Positions 26,640 to 35,533 of a DNA stretch of 64,000 nucleotides are shown piece after piece; the stretch's first letter is position 1, and each line of letters opens with the position of its first letter. Where the stretch lies: NCBI RefSeq assembly GCF_004403465.1, contig NZ_SOGQ01000015.1:34733-98732 (forward strand), in the 5' to 3' direction. The stretch is from Cryobacterium sinapicolor. Lineage in GTDB: Bacteria; Actinomycetota; Actinomycetes; Actinomycetales; Microbacteriaceae. Below the pieces are notes generated by a model. That model searched no databases. It was given only the letters and a program-made list of their open reading frames with translations, and was not told where the DNA came from. A program made the translations under genes and the position numbers.

Positions 26640-28138
26640 CCGGTGAACCGCCCGGCGGCCCGGGCGACGCCCTGATCGTGTCCGGCGGTGGGAGCACGCT
26701 CGTCGCGACCGATACGCTGCTGGCCGAGGCGGCGCGGCTGCGGTTGCTCCAGGGCGACGCCGAGGACTGGCTGGTGCGGCTGGCGCGCATCCAATCACTG
26801 GATTCCCACCCTTCCGGCGGCCCGGTGACGGGCGGGCCCGGCGCCGGGATCAGCGTGTTCGCGGCCCGGTCCGCCCTGGTCGGCGTCGCGGAACGCAGCC
26901 AGACCCTCGCCGACGCGCTCATCGAGGCGGCGGAGGGCTACGGCCGGGCCGAGCGGCTCAGGGACTGGGCAGCGGGCCTGTCCGGAGCATGGCTGGGCTC
27001 CACCCTCGGGCTGCTGGCCCCGCTCCTGGCCCTGGCGGCCATGCCCAGCCTCACGGCCGCGGCGGTGGGGCTCCTGCTTCGCGGGCTGGTCACCGGTCGG
27101 CACCCGGGCGACGCGACTGCCGAGGTCGGCGCCTGGTTCCGGGCGCATGCGCGGGCCCTGACCAACCCGGTCTTGGTCGCACTGGTGCGGGTGATCGTCT
27201 CGTCGGCCGACGACGCGGCCGCCGGCCGGGCCGGCGTGCCGTTCCCGGTGTCAGTGGCCCTCGGCGACGAGGGCCTCGGCCTGCTCGGGGTGACGACGAC
27301 CACCGCGGGCCTGGTCGGGCTCGCCCGGCCCCTTGGCCTGCTGCGCGAGACCCCCGTGTCGGTGGAGCGACTCGACGGCCCGGCGCGCGCCCTCGGCCCG
27401 CCGCACGCGGGCGCCGCGCCGTCCGGCAGCGGCCACCGGAGCCGGCCCGTGGCGCCGCCGAGCGGTTTCGGGGACCTGGCCGCCCGAATCCCCTCCGTGT
27501 CGGAAGGCGCTCCGCAGGTGCGCATCGAACGTTACGGCGGCCCCGATGACGCCTCCTGGGTGGTCTACATCGGCGGCACCGCGGCATGGAGCCCGGTTCC
27601 CGGCGAACAACCGTGGGACCTCACCTCCAACCTCGCCGCCGTCGCCGATCAAGGCTCCGGCTCCTACCGGGCGGTTGTGCAGGCCATGCGGGAGGCCGGA
27701 GTGGCGCCGGGCGATCCGGTGGTGCCGGTGGGTCACTCGCAGGGCGGACTGGTCGCGGCGCAGCTGGCGGCCTCCGGGGACTTCAACACCGTCGCGGTGG
27801 CGACCTTCGGTGGCCCCACCGCCCAGGTGACCCTGCCCGCCGACGCACCGGCCGTCACGGTCGAGCACACCGACGACCTGATCCCGGCACTGGGAGGCAC
27901 GGTCACCGGCGACGACGAGCGTCTGGTGGTGCGGCGCGAGGTGTTCGCGGAGGTGGAGGTGCCGCTGGACCGGCCACTGCCGGCCCACGCCCTCACGGTC
28001 TATCGGGAGACCGGGCTGCTCATGGACGGCTCCGAGGAGCCGCGGCTGCGGGAGTTCCGGGCGACGCTGGGGGAGATCCTCGGCACGCAAGCCGGTGAGT
28101 CCTCAAGGTGGCGGGGCATCCGTCTGGCCGACGGCTGA
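26636..28138 (+). CDS. Alpha/beta hydrolase with helical N-terminal domain
   Basis: A 500-residue protein. The N-terminal about 240 residues are Ala-rich helical with WXG-like spacing and hydrophobic stretches near residues 118-150. The C-terminal part has a serine hydrolase elbow GHSQGG (Ser368), a likely acid in HTDDLIPALGG and a likely His in PAHALTVYRETG, so a full catalytic triad is visible. No signal peptide. ATGA overlap with the WXG100-like gene. The layout recalls actinobacterial ESX-associated or putative toxin hydrolases; the substrate is unknown. Confidence 0.65.
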   Translation: MTGEPPGGPGDALIVSGGGSTLVATDTLLAEAARLRLLQGDAEDWLVRLARIQSLDSHPSGGPVTGGPGAGISVFAARSALVGVAERSQTLADALIEAAEGYGRAERLRDWAAGLSGAWLGSTLGLLAPLLALAAMPSLTAAAVGLLLRGLVTGRHPGDATAEVGAWFRAHARALTNPVLVALVRVIVSSADDAAAGRAGVPFPVSVALGDEGLGLLGVTTTTAGLVGLARPLGLLRETPVSVERLDGPARALGPPHAGAAPSGSGHRSRPVAPPSGFGDLAARIPSVSEGAPQVRIERYGGPDDASWVVYIGGTAAWSPVPGEQPWDLTSNLAAVADQGSGSYRAVVQAMREAGVAPGDPVVPVGHSQGGLVAAQLAASGDFNTVAVATFGGPTAQVTLPADAPAVTVEHTDDLIPALGGTVTGDDERLVVRREVFAEVEVPLDRPLPAHALTVYRETGLLMDGSEEPRLREFRATLGEILGTQAGESSRWRGIRLADG

Positions 28139-28166
28139 CCGTGGCCGGCCGAACGTCGGGGCGGCG

Positions 28167-28559
28167 CTAGGAGCGGGGATTGACCGGTCGGATCAGAACG
28201 CCGAGAATCCAGCTGATGATGCCCAGCACGAGTGCGCCGAGCACACCCCACCAGAAGTCGTCGACCACGAGCCCGAAGCCGACCAGGCCCGAGAACCAGG
28301 CCACGATCATCAGTAGGAAACCGTTCACTATCAAGGAGATCAGGCCCAGCGTGAGGATGTAGACCGGGAACGCGACAACCCGCACGAACCCGCCCACCAC
28401 GCTGTTGACGAAGCCGAAGACCAGGGCGACCAGAAGGTAGGTGACGAGCGTGGGGATCGTGCCCTCGGAGTAGGGATCCACGCGCACACCGCTGACGAGC
28501 AGGGTCGTGAGCCACAGGGCGAAGGAGTTGAGGATCAGCTTGATCAGAAATCTGGCCAT
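28167..28559 (-). CDS. Phage-holin-4-type membrane protein (DUF360 family)
   Basis: A 130-residue protein with four hydrophobic helices (LIKLILNSFALWLTTLLVSG, TYLLVALVFGFVNSVVG, YILTLGLISLIVNGFLLMIVAW, GVLGALVLGIISWILGVLI). This family is called phage holin family 4 but is a common chromosomal membrane protein; no phage genes are nearby. Function unknown. Confidence 0.8.
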   Translation of the reverse strand: MARFLIKLILNSFALWLTTLLVSGVRVDPYSEGTIPTLVTYLLVALVFGFVNSVVGGFVRVVAFPVYILTLGLISLIVNGFLLMIVAWFSGLVGFGLVVDDFWWGVLGALVLGIISWILGVLIRPVNPRS

Positions 28560-28646
28560 GCCTCCACTATGGCATCGGCGGTGTCCGCCCGCACGGTAGA
28601 GCCAGCCCAGCGCGCAGCCATGCGGCCACGTGAATATGCCGCGGCG

Positions 28647-28652
28647 TAGAAT
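28647..28652 (+). promoter_or_regulatory. -10 box for hisC (leaderless)
   Basis: TAGAAT ends exactly 7 nt before the GTG at 28659. Confidence 0.65.
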
Positions 28653-28658
28653 CGCCGA

Positions 28659-29762
28659 GTGAGCCCTTCAGACCCGCCCTCGGTACGCCTGCGCCCCGAG
28701 ATTGTCGCACTCCCGGCCTATCGGCAGGGTCAAGCTGCCGCCGCCAGTGCGTTCAAACTCTCGAGCAACGAGAACCCCTTCGATCCGCTGCCCGGCGTCA
28801 TCGCCGCCGTGAACGCCGAGACCGCGTACAACCGCTACCCGGATGCCTCGGCCCTGGCCCTGCGTGAACGGCTGGCCACGACGTTCGGCCGGAGCGTCGA
28901 CGAGGTTCACATCGGCGCCGGGTCCGTGGCCCTCCTGGCCCAGCTCATCCTCGCCGCCGCTGGACCGGGCGACGAGGTGCTCTACTCCTGGCGCTCCTTC
29001 GAGGCCTACCCCGGCCTGGTCACCGTGGCCGGCGCCACGAGCGTGCAGGTGCCGAACCGTCCGGACCACGGTCACGACCTGCCCGAGATGGCCACGCGCA
29101 TCACGCCGCAGACCCGCGTCGTGATCATCTGCAGCCCGAACAATCCGACCGGCACCGTCGTCACGGCCGACGAGTTCGAATCGTTCATGGCGGTGGTGCC
29201 GCCGGACCTCCTCGTCATCCTCGACGAGGCCTATTGTGAGTTCGTCACCGACCCGGAGGCGGTCACCGGACTGCCGTTGCTGTCCCGGTTCCCGAACCTG
29301 GTCGTGCTGCGCACCTTCTCCAAGGCCTACGGGTTGGCCGGCCTGCGCGTCGGCTACGCCCTTGGTCCCGTCGCCGTGCTCGACGCGGCGCGGTCCACCG
29401 CCATTCCCCTCTCGGTCACCGGCGTGGCCGGCGCGGCCGCGATCGCATCCCTCAACGCCGCCGACCAGCTGCTGCGGCGGGTGCGCGCCCTGACCGAGCG
29501 GCGCGACCGGGTCTGGCGCCTGCTGGGCGAGCAGGGCTGGAACATCCCGGCGCCGCAGGGCAACTTCATCTGGCTGCCCACCGCCCACGACACCACCGAC
29601 ATCGCCGACGTCCTGTCGGCCGTCGGCCTGATCGTGCGCCCGTTCCCCGAGGGCATCCGAATCTCGATCGGCGAGGAAGAATCTGTGGACAAGCTCCTTG
29701 CTATCTGCGCTGACATTGTCGACGATCTACCAACGGGGCACCCAGCCCGGAGGCTAGGTTAG
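28659..29762 (+). CDS. hisC: Histidinol-phosphate aminotransferase
   Basis: A 367-residue fold-type I aminotransferase of the HisC family, which makes histidinol phosphate; some members act on aromatic amino acids. KLSSNENPF near the N-terminus, [15 protein letters not shown] and the PLP lysine motif [15 protein letters not shown] are visible. No other his genes are nearby, so an aromatic aminotransferase role (PatA/HisC2) is possible. The GTG start has no RBS but a -10 at leaderless distance. Confidence 0.85.
   Translation: MSPSDPPSVRLRPEIVALPAYRQGQAAAASAFKLSSNENPFDPLPGVIAAVNAETAYNRYPDASALALRERLATTFGRSVDEVHIGAGSVALLAQLILAAAGPGDEVLYSWRSFEAYPGLVTVAGATSVQVPNRPDHGHDLPEMATRITPQTRVVIICSPNNPTGTVVTADEFESFMAVVPPDLLVILDEAYCEFVTDPEAVTGLPLLSRFPNLVVLRTFSKAYGLAGLRVGYALGPVAVLDAARSTAIPLSVTGVAGAAAIASLNAADQLLRRVRALTERRDRVWRLLGEQGWNIPAPQGNFIWLPTAHDTTDIADVLSAVGLIVRPFPEGIRISIGEEESVDKLLAICADIVDDLPTGHPARRLG
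29755..29760 (+). promoter_or_regulatory. -10 box for the E1alpha gene (leaderless)
   Basis: TAGGTT, overlapping the end of hisC, ends 7 nt before the GTG at 29767. Confidence 0.6.
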
Positions 29763-29766
29763 TACG

Positions 29767-30894
29767 GTGTCAGCGACCCCCAATGCCTCTCCCACGGTGC
29801 GACTACTGTCCCCGGAGGGTGTCTTCGCCCCGAGCGAGTCCGCGGCCGAATTCCTGCCCTACCTCGATCGGTTGACCGAGGCCGACTACCGGCGGTTCTA
29901 CCGCGACATGGTCGTGGTTCGCCGCTTCGACACCGAGGCCGCCAACCTGCAGCGGCAGGGCCAGCTGGCCCTCTGGGTGCCGAGCCATGGCCAGGAGGCC
30001 GCCCAGGTCGGCTCCGCCTACGCGACCCGGCCGCAGGATCACGTCTTCCCGTCCTATCGCGAGCACGTTGTCGGCATGATCCGCGGCCTCGACCCCGTCG
30101 ACATCCTGCGGATGCTGCGCGGCGTCACCCTCGGCGGCTGGACCCCCGAGGACCACGGCAACTTCCACCTCTACACGCTGGTGCTGGCCTCGCAGACCCT
30201 GCACGCCACGGGCTACGCGATGGGCATGCAGCTCGACGGCGCCACCGCGACCGGCGACCCCGAGACCGACCAGGCCGTCATCGTGTACTACGGCGACGGA
30301 GCCTCGTCGCAGGGCGACGCCAACGAGGCGCTCGTCTTCGCCGCCAGCTACCAGACCCCGCAGGTCTTCTTCCTGCAGAACAACCACTGGGCCATCTCGG
30401 TGCCGGTGACCCGGCAGTCCCGCACGCCGCTCTACCTGCGCGCCGCGGGCTTCGGTATGCCTGGCACCCAGATCGACGGAAACGACGTGCTCGCCAGCTT
30501 CGCGGTGACGGCCAAGCACCTCGACGACGCCCGCGCCGGCAAGGGCCCGGCCCTGATCGAGGCCCTGACCTACCGGGTCGGCGCCCACACCACGGCCGAC
30601 GACCCCACCAAGTATCGCGACCCGGAACAGCTGGCCTACTGGGTGGCCCGCGACCCGATCGCGCGCTTCCGCAGCTATCTGCAGGGCCTCGGCGTCGAGC
30701 AGGAGTTCCTCGACGCCGTCGATGAGGAGGCGGACGACTACGCCGCGGATGTGCGCCGCCGGGCTCTCGACATCCACTCCCCGGAGAAGGCCGTCATCTT
30801 CGACAACGTCTACGCCGAACCCCACCCGCTGATCCAGGAACAGAAGGCCTGGCTCGACCGCTACGAGGAATCCTTCGAAGGAGGCGACGCGTGA
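29767..30894 (+). CDS. 2-oxo acid dehydrogenase E1 component, alpha subunit (branched-chain or pyruvate type)
   Basis: A 375-residue thiamine-diphosphate subunit that decarboxylates a 2-oxo acid. The ThDP/Mg motif is seen as YYGDGASSQGDANEAL to QNNHWAI; the VPSHGQEAAQVGSA and GNFHLYT regions are typical of E1alpha, as is HTTADDPTKYR. Actinobacteria normally use the homodimeric AceE for pyruvate, so branched-chain oxo acids (bkdA) are the likelier substrate, but this cannot be decided by eye. First gene of an E1alpha-E1beta-E2 set. Confidence 0.9.
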   Translation: MSATPNASPTVRLLSPEGVFAPSESAAEFLPYLDRLTEADYRRFYRDMVVVRRFDTEAANLQRQGQLALWVPSHGQEAAQVGSAYATRPQDHVFPSYREHVVGMIRGLDPVDILRMLRGVTLGGWTPEDHGNFHLYTLVLASQTLHATGYAMGMQLDGATATGDPETDQAVIVYYGDGASSQGDANEALVFAASYQTPQVFFLQNNHWAISVPVTRQSRTPLYLRAAGFGMPGTQIDGNDVLASFAVTAKHLDDARAGKGPALIEALTYRVGAHTTADDPTKYRDPEQLAYWVARDPIARFRSYLQGLGVEQEFLDAVDEEADDYAADVRRRALDIHSPEKAVIFDNVYAEPHPLIQEQKAWLDRYEESFEGGDA

Positions 30895-31973
30895 GCGACA
30901 CGATCGTGACGAGCACCACCAGCCACGCGACCCCGACCGCCCCGGCCTCGGTCCCGGCGTCCTCGGCCGCAAGCGAGCGAGCGCTCCCCGGAACGGGCAA
31001 GACGAGCCTGCCCATGACGAAGGCCCTCAACGCGGGCCTGCGCCAGGCCATGCGGGACAACCCGAAAGTCCTGATGATGGGCGAGGACATCGGCCCCCTG
31101 GGCGGCGTCTTCCGCGTCACCGAGGGTCTGATCGCCGAATTCGGCGACAAGCGAGTGCTCGACACCCCGCTGGCCGAGTCGGGCATCATCGGCACGGCCA
31201 TCGGCCTGGCTCTGCGCGGCTACCGGCCGGTCTGCGAGATCCAGTTCGACGGTTTCGTCTTCCCCGGCTTCGACCAGATCACCAGCCAGCTGGCACGGAT
31301 GCGCAACCGGCACGAGGGTCAGGTCACCATGCCCGTCGTGATCCGCATCCCCTACGGCGGCCACATCGGCTCGATCGAACACCACCAGGAGAGCCCGGAG
31401 ACGTACTTCGCGCACACGCCGGGTCTGCGCGTGATCAGTCCGTCGAACCCGCACGACGCCTACTGGATGATGCAGGAGGCCATCGCCTCCGACGACCCGG
31501 TCATCTTCTTCGAGCCCAAGAGCCGCTACTGGCCCAAGGGCGAGGTAAACCTCGCCGAAAGCGGCATACCCCTGCACGCCAGCCGCGTCGTGCGGAGCGG
31601 CACGGATGCCACGGTCGTCGGCCACGGCGCCATGGTCAGTGTCCTGCTGCAGGCCGCGGATCTCGCGGCCGTGGAGGGCACCAGCATCGAGGTCATCGAC
31701 CTGCGCTCGATCTCACCGATCGACTACGGCCCCATCCTCACCTCGGTCGAGAAGACCGGGCACCTGGTCGTCGCCCAGGAGGCCCACGGCTTCGTCAGCG
31801 TCGGATCGGAGATCGCCGCGACCGTCATGGAGAAGGCGTTCTACCTGCTCGAGGCTCCCGTGCTTCGCGTCTCCGGTTTCGACACCCCCTTCCCGCCGGC
31901 CGCCGTCGAAACGCACTTCCTGCCCAGCCCGGACCGCGTGCTCGAGGCCGTCGACCGCGCCCTCTCCTACTGA
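30891..31973 (+). CDS. 2-oxo acid dehydrogenase E1 component, beta subunit
   Basis: A 360-residue partner of E1alpha with a Thr/Ala/Ser-rich N-terminal leader of about 35 residues before the transketolase-like domain (TKALNAGLRQAMRDNPKVLMMGEDIGPLGGVFRVT). DTPLAESGIIGTAIGLAL and RIPYGGHIGSIEHHQESPE are family hallmarks. GTG overlaps the E1alpha stop (GTGA). The stop lies inside a 10-bp tandem repeat. Confidence 0.93.
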   Translation: MSDTIVTSTTSHATPTAPASVPASSAASERALPGTGKTSLPMTKALNAGLRQAMRDNPKVLMMGEDIGPLGGVFRVTEGLIAEFGDKRVLDTPLAESGIIGTAIGLALRGYRPVCEIQFDGFVFPGFDQITSQLARMRNRHEGQVTMPVVIRIPYGGHIGSIEHHQESPETYFAHTPGLRVISPSNPHDAYWMMQEAIASDDPVIFFEPKSRYWPKGEVNLAESGIPLHASRVVRSGTDATVVGHGAMVSVLLQAADLAAVEGTSIEVIDLRSISPIDYGPILTSVEKTGHLVVAQEAHGFVSVGSEIAATVMEKAFYLLEAPVLRVSGFDTPFPPAAVETHFLPSPDRVLEAVDRALSY

Positions 31974-31997
31974 TTCCCACTGATTCCTCGTGATCCC
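31968..31997 (+). repeat. 10-bp tandem repeat spanning the E1beta stop codon
   Basis: TACTGATTCC, CACTGATTCC, TCGTGATCCC. TGA recurs every 10 nt, closing all three frames. Confidence 0.88.
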
Positions 31998-32029
31998 AGC
32001 ACAGCTCCCCCGACAGTCACCTTTCCGGT

Positions 32030-32078
32030 CGAGAGTGCCCGTTCCGCGGGTCACCTTCGACCGGAACGGCCACTCTCG
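32030..32078. repeat. 16-bp inverted repeat between E1beta and E2
   Basis: CGAGAGTGCCCGTTCC (32030-32045) pairs with GGAACGGCCACTCTCG (32063-32078) with one mismatch; loop 17 nt. GTCACCTT occurs just before the left arm and again in the loop. Probably a dispersed REP-like element; it could also attenuate E2 expression. Confidence 0.8.
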
Positions 32079-32105
32079 CCTCACCAATAGCAAGGAGCGC
32101 ACTCG

Positions 32106-33491
32106 ATGAGCGTGTCGAAATTCACACTGCCCGACGTCGGCGAGGGTCTCACCGAGGCCGAAATCGTGGAATGGAGGGTCGCGCCCGGCGACACCGTGTC
32201 GATCAACCAGGTGCTGGTCGAGATCGAGACCGCGAAGTCGCTGGTCGAGTTACCGTCGCCCTACGTCGGCGTGGTCGGCGAGATCCTGGTGACGCCCGGC
32301 ACGACCGTCGACGTCGGAACGGTCATCATCACGATCGTGGCCGAGACCGTCACCGCCCCGGCCGGGTCGAACGAAGCGCCCGCCAATGGCGCCGGCGGCG
32401 CCGGTGAGCTGGCCGGTGCGGCAGCGGATGCCGGCTCCACCATCACGGACGAGCCGGCCGAGACGCAGGGCGCAGTTCTGGTCGGGCGCGGCGCCGCGGC
32501 CACCATGCCCACCCGGCGCAAGCGCCACGGGGTCACCCCCGTCGCCCACGAGTCGATCGCGCCGCCGCCCGTGCGCCACGAGCGCCCGGCCGCGCAGCCG
32601 TTCCCGCAGTTGCCGCGCGCGGCATCCGCTGGCCCCGTCATCGCTAAGCCGCCGATCCGCAAACTCGCGAAGGACCTCGGCGTGGACCTGTCCCTGGTCG
32701 AGGCGACCGGTCCGGTCGGCGATGTCACCCGCGAGGACGTTCTGCGGGGGGCCACCCAGGCCAGCGTTTTCCGTAACATCCAGACCCCGGAATGGCCCAG
32801 CGACCGCGAGGAGCGCATCCCGGTCAAGGGCGTGCGCAAGGCCATCGCCCAGGCCATGGTCTCCAGCGCCTTCAGCGCACCGCACGTGAGTCTCTTCGTC
32901 GACGTGGACGCCACCCGCACAATGGAGTTCGTCAAACGGCTCAAGGCCTCCACCGACTTCGCCGGCGTGCGCGTGTCGCCCATGCTGATCATGGCCAAGG
33001 CCATGATCTGGGCCGTGCGGCGTAACCCCACGGTCAACTCGGTGTTCACCGACGAGGAAGTCGTGATCAAGCACTACGTGAACCTGGGCATCGCGGCGGC
33101 CACCCCGCGCGGGCTCATCGTGCCCAATGTGAAGGAAGCGCAGGACATGAGCCTGCTCGAACTGGCCCGCGCCCTCGAGAAGCTCACGATCACCGCGCGG
33201 GACGGCAAAACCTCACCGGCGGATATGGCGAATGGCACGATCACGATCACGAACATCGGTGTCTTCGGGATGGACACCGGCACGCCCATCCTCAACTCCG
33301 GTGAGGCCGGCATCGTCGCCCTGGGCACGATCAAACCCAAGCCGTGGGTTGTCGACGGCGAGGTGCGGGTGCGCCAGGTGACGACCATCGGCGCAAGCTT
33401 CGACCACCGGGTGGTCGACGGAGATGTCGCGAGCCGCTTCCTGGCCGATGTCGCGAGCATCATCGAGGAGCCCGCGCTGCTGCTCGAGTAG
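32106..33491 (+). CDS. 2-oxo acid dehydrogenase E2 (dihydrolipoamide acyltransferase)
   Basis: A 461-residue E2. One lipoyl domain in residues 1-80 (lipoylated Lys in [12 protein letters not shown]), an Ala/Pro linker, a peripheral subunit-binding domain ([29 protein letters not shown]), and a catalytic domain ending in the active-site motif DHRVVDGD. It transfers the acyl group to CoA. E3 (lpd) is not in the window, so it must be shared from elsewhere. Separated from E1beta by 132 bp holding an inverted repeat. Confidence 0.93.
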   Translation: MSVSKFTLPDVGEGLTEAEIVEWRVAPGDTVSINQVLVEIETAKSLVELPSPYVGVVGEILVTPGTTVDVGTVIITIVAETVTAPAGSNEAPANGAGGAGELAGAAADAGSTITDEPAETQGAVLVGRGAAATMPTRRKRHGVTPVAHESIAPPPVRHERPAAQPFPQLPRAASAGPVIAKPPIRKLAKDLGVDLSLVEATGPVGDVTREDVLRGATQASVFRNIQTPEWPSDREERIPVKGVRKAIAQAMVSSAFSAPHVSLFVDVDATRTMEFVKRLKASTDFAGVRVSPMLIMAKAMIWAVRRNPTVNSVFTDEEVVIKHYVNLGIAAATPRGLIVPNVKEAQDMSLLELARALEKLTITARDGKTSPADMANGTITITNIGVFGMDTGTPILNSGEAGIVALGTIKPKPWVVDGEVRVRQVTTIGASFDHRVVDGDVASRFLADVASIIEEPALLLE

Positions 33492-33506
33492 GGTCGACGG
33501 TATAGG

Positions 33507-33530
33507 AAGCCTGGCCTCACCGGCTTTTTT
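33507..33530 (+). terminator. Intrinsic terminator of the E1-E2 operon
   Basis: AAGCC / GGCTT stem with a 10-nt loop followed by a run of T residues, 16 bp after the E2 stop. Confidence 0.65.
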
Positions 33531-33595
33531 GCTTCTCGGTGAGGTAAGGCTGTCCACGCTGGCGGCAGGGCATCAGCCTGTGTTCTGATGTACGG

Positions 33596-34354
33596 ATGAC
33601 GTCACTCGCCCCCGCCGCAATCGTTGGCCTCACCCCGTCCGTCGCTGTGGCGGTCGCCGATCCGAAGACCACCGAGAGCCATGCCGGCCGATTGAACTGG
33701 CTCCGGGCCGGGGTGCTCGGCGCCAACGACGGCATCGTCTCCGTCGCGGCCCTCGTCGTCGGCGTGGCCGGCGCGACGGGCTCGACCGCGGCCCTCGCAG
33801 CGGCCGGCACTGCCGGCCTCGTCGGCGGGGCCATCTCGATGGCCCTCGGCGAGTATGTCTCGGTGAGCAGCCAGAGTGACAGCCAGCGCACCCTGATCGA
33901 GAAGGAGAAGCGCGAGCTCAGCAGCGACCCCGAGGGCGAACTCGCGGAGCTCGCGCAACTCTACGAAATGCAGGGGCTGGCCCCGGCGACGGCACGGCAA
34001 GTCGCCGTGGAATTCACCGCGATCGATCCGGTGCGGGCCCATCTGCTCGCCGAGCACAACATCGCCGAAGACGACGTCGTCAGCGCCTGGCACGCCGCCT
34101 GGGTCTCGGCCGCGGCCTTCACCCTCGGCGCGCTGCTTCCGTTCCTGGCCATCCTGCTTCTGCCCGCGAGCATTCGCGTTCCGATCACGTTCGTCGCCGT
34201 GCTCATCGCCCTCGCGGCGCTCGGCATGACCGGCGCCCACCTCGGCGGCAGCCCGAAACTGCGGGCGACGATCCGGGTCGTGCTCGGCGGTGCCGCGGCA
34301 CTGGTCGTCACCTTCCTGATCGGTTCCCTGCTCGGCACGTCCGGCGTAGTCTGA
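33596..34354 (+). CDS. VIT family (VIT1/CCC1-like) metal transporter
   Basis: A 252-residue membrane protein of the vacuolar iron transporter family, which moves Fe2+ or Mn2+ with proton exchange. The first helix region NWLRAGVLGANDGIVSVAALVVGVAG, the second GGAISMALGEYVSVSSQSDSQ, the cytoplasmic acidic metal-binding helices (EKEKRELSSDPEGELAELAQLYE) and three C-terminal helices fit the family. The stop codon is the first unit of a pentanucleotide array, and the gene immediately precedes the zinc uptake operon. Confidence 0.88.
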   Translation: MTSLAPAAIVGLTPSVAVAVADPKTTESHAGRLNWLRAGVLGANDGIVSVAALVVGVAGATGSTAALAAAGTAGLVGGAISMALGEYVSVSSQSDSQRTLIEKEKRELSSDPEGELAELAQLYEMQGLAPATARQVAVEFTAIDPVRAHLLAEHNIAEDDVVSAWHAAWVSAAAFTLGALLPFLAILLLPASIRVPITFVAVLIALAALGMTGAHLGGSPKLRATIRVVLGGAAALVVTFLIGSLLGTSGVV

Positions 34355-34420
34355 CCTGACCTGACCTGACCTGACCTGACCTGACCTGACCTGACCTGAC
34401 CTGACCTGACCTGACTTGAC
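34351..34420 (+). repeat. (CTGAC)13 pentanucleotide microsatellite
   Basis: Thirteen perfect CTGAC units (34351-34415) plus one TTGAC. It starts inside the VIT stop codon and ends about 36 bp before the znuA -35 box. It is the longest simple repeat in the window; a 5-bp unit puts TGA in all three frames. Confidence 0.97.
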
Positions 34421-34455
34421 CCAACCCAACGCGGCGCTGTCCGGTCTTATTGGTG

Positions 34456-34484
34456 TTGACAATCATTATCATTAGGCGTAGCGT
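34456..34484 (+). promoter_or_regulatory. znuA promoter with embedded Zur box
   Basis: TTGACA (34456-34461), 17-bp spacer, TAGCGT (34479-34484), ending 8 nt before the GTG start. The spacer contains TGACAATCATTATCATTA (34457-34474), a Zur/Fur-type operator (AATCATTATCATT core), so zinc-loaded Zur would block polymerase directly. Confidence 0.8.
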
Positions 34485-34491
34485 CGCCTGT

Positions 34492-35526
34492 GTGATCAAG
34501 AATCAATTCGTCCTCCCGACCCTCGCCGCCGTTGCCGCGCTGACCCTGGTCGGCTGCGCGCCGACCGGCGGTTCCGCCGCAGAAAGCGCCGCCGGCGACC
34601 TCAGGGTCGTCGCGACGACCACTCAGGTGGCGGACCTCACCCGCAGCGTCGTCGGCGACGCCGCGGGCGTGTCGGTGACCCAGCTCATCCAGCCGAACCA
34701 GAGCGCGCACAGTTACGACCCATCGGTGGCCGACCTGACGGCCCTCGGCCAGGCCGATGTGCTCGTGATCAACGGTGTCGGCCTCGAAGAGTGGCTCGAC
34801 GCCGCGATCAACGCCAGCGGTTTCGACGGCGTGACCATCGACTCCGACGAGGGCATCGAGATCCAGGACATCGCGGCCGGCGCCGAGCCCGCCGACGACG
34901 AGGCCCACGCCGACGAAGGCGGAGCGACGGATGACGCCGAGCACTCCCACGAGGGCGGCAACCCGCACATCTGGACCGACGTGGCCAACGCCGAGACCAT
35001 GGTCGGCACCATCGCCGCGGGACTCAGCGGCGCCCAGCCGGACCTGGCCGGGGACTTCGAGGCCAATGCGACCACGTACACCGGCCGGCTTGCCGAGCTG
35101 GACGAGTGGATCCGTACCAACATCGACGCCGTTCCGGTCGAGCAGCGTCTGCTCGTGAGCAACCACGATGCGTTCGGCTACTTCACCGAGGCCTACGGCA
35201 TCACCTACGTCGGTTCCATCATCCCGAGCTTCGACGACAACGCCGAGCCCAGCGCCGCCGCGATCGACGAACTCGTCGCAGCCATCACGGCCACCGGGGT
35301 CAAGGCCGTCTTCTCCGAGGCCTCGATCAGCCCGAAGGCCGCCGACACCATCGCCAGCGAGGCCGGCGTCACCGTGTACTCGGGCGAGGACGCGCTCTAC
35401 AGCGACTCCCTCGGCGCGACGGGCAGCGACGGCGCCAGCTATATTGGCTCGCAGCTGCACAACGTCGGCCTCATCCTCGAATCCTGGGGGGCGGAGCCCA
35501 CTGCGGTGCCCGCAGACCTGCGATAG
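34492..35526 (+). CDS. znuA: Zinc ABC transporter substrate-binding lipoprotein
   Basis: A 344-residue cluster A-I metal-binding protein (ZnuA/TroA family). Lipobox LVGC gives Cys22. Metal ligands are suggested by NQSAHSYDPS, the His-rich acidic loop (HADEGG...EHSHEGG) and GNPHIWTDV, then SNHDAFGYF and DNAEPS. The operator, its own ABC partner and a Fur-family regulator at the operon end point to zinc. Start GTG 34492 is set by the -10 position; no RBS is present, so the mRNA is predicted to be leaderless. Confidence 0.92.
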   Translation: MIKNQFVLPTLAAVAALTLVGCAPTGGSAAESAAGDLRVVATTTQVADLTRSVVGDAAGVSVTQLIQPNQSAHSYDPSVADLTALGQADVLVINGVGLEEWLDAAINASGFDGVTIDSDEGIEIQDIAAGAEPADDEAHADEGGATDDAEHSHEGGNPHIWTDVANAETMVGTIAAGLSGAQPDLAGDFEANATTYTGRLAELDEWIRTNIDAVPVEQRLLVSNHDAFGYFTEAYGITYVGSIIPSFDDNAEPSAAAIDELVAAITATGVKAVFSEASISPKAADTIASEAGVTVYSGEDALYSDSLGATGSDGASYIGSQLHNVGLILESWGAEPTAVPADLR

Positions 35527-35533
35527 TTAGTCA

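Noticed and set aside
28167..28559. Holin as sign of a prophage
   Set aside because: The family is a common chromosomal membrane protein and no phage structural, integrase or lysis genes are near.
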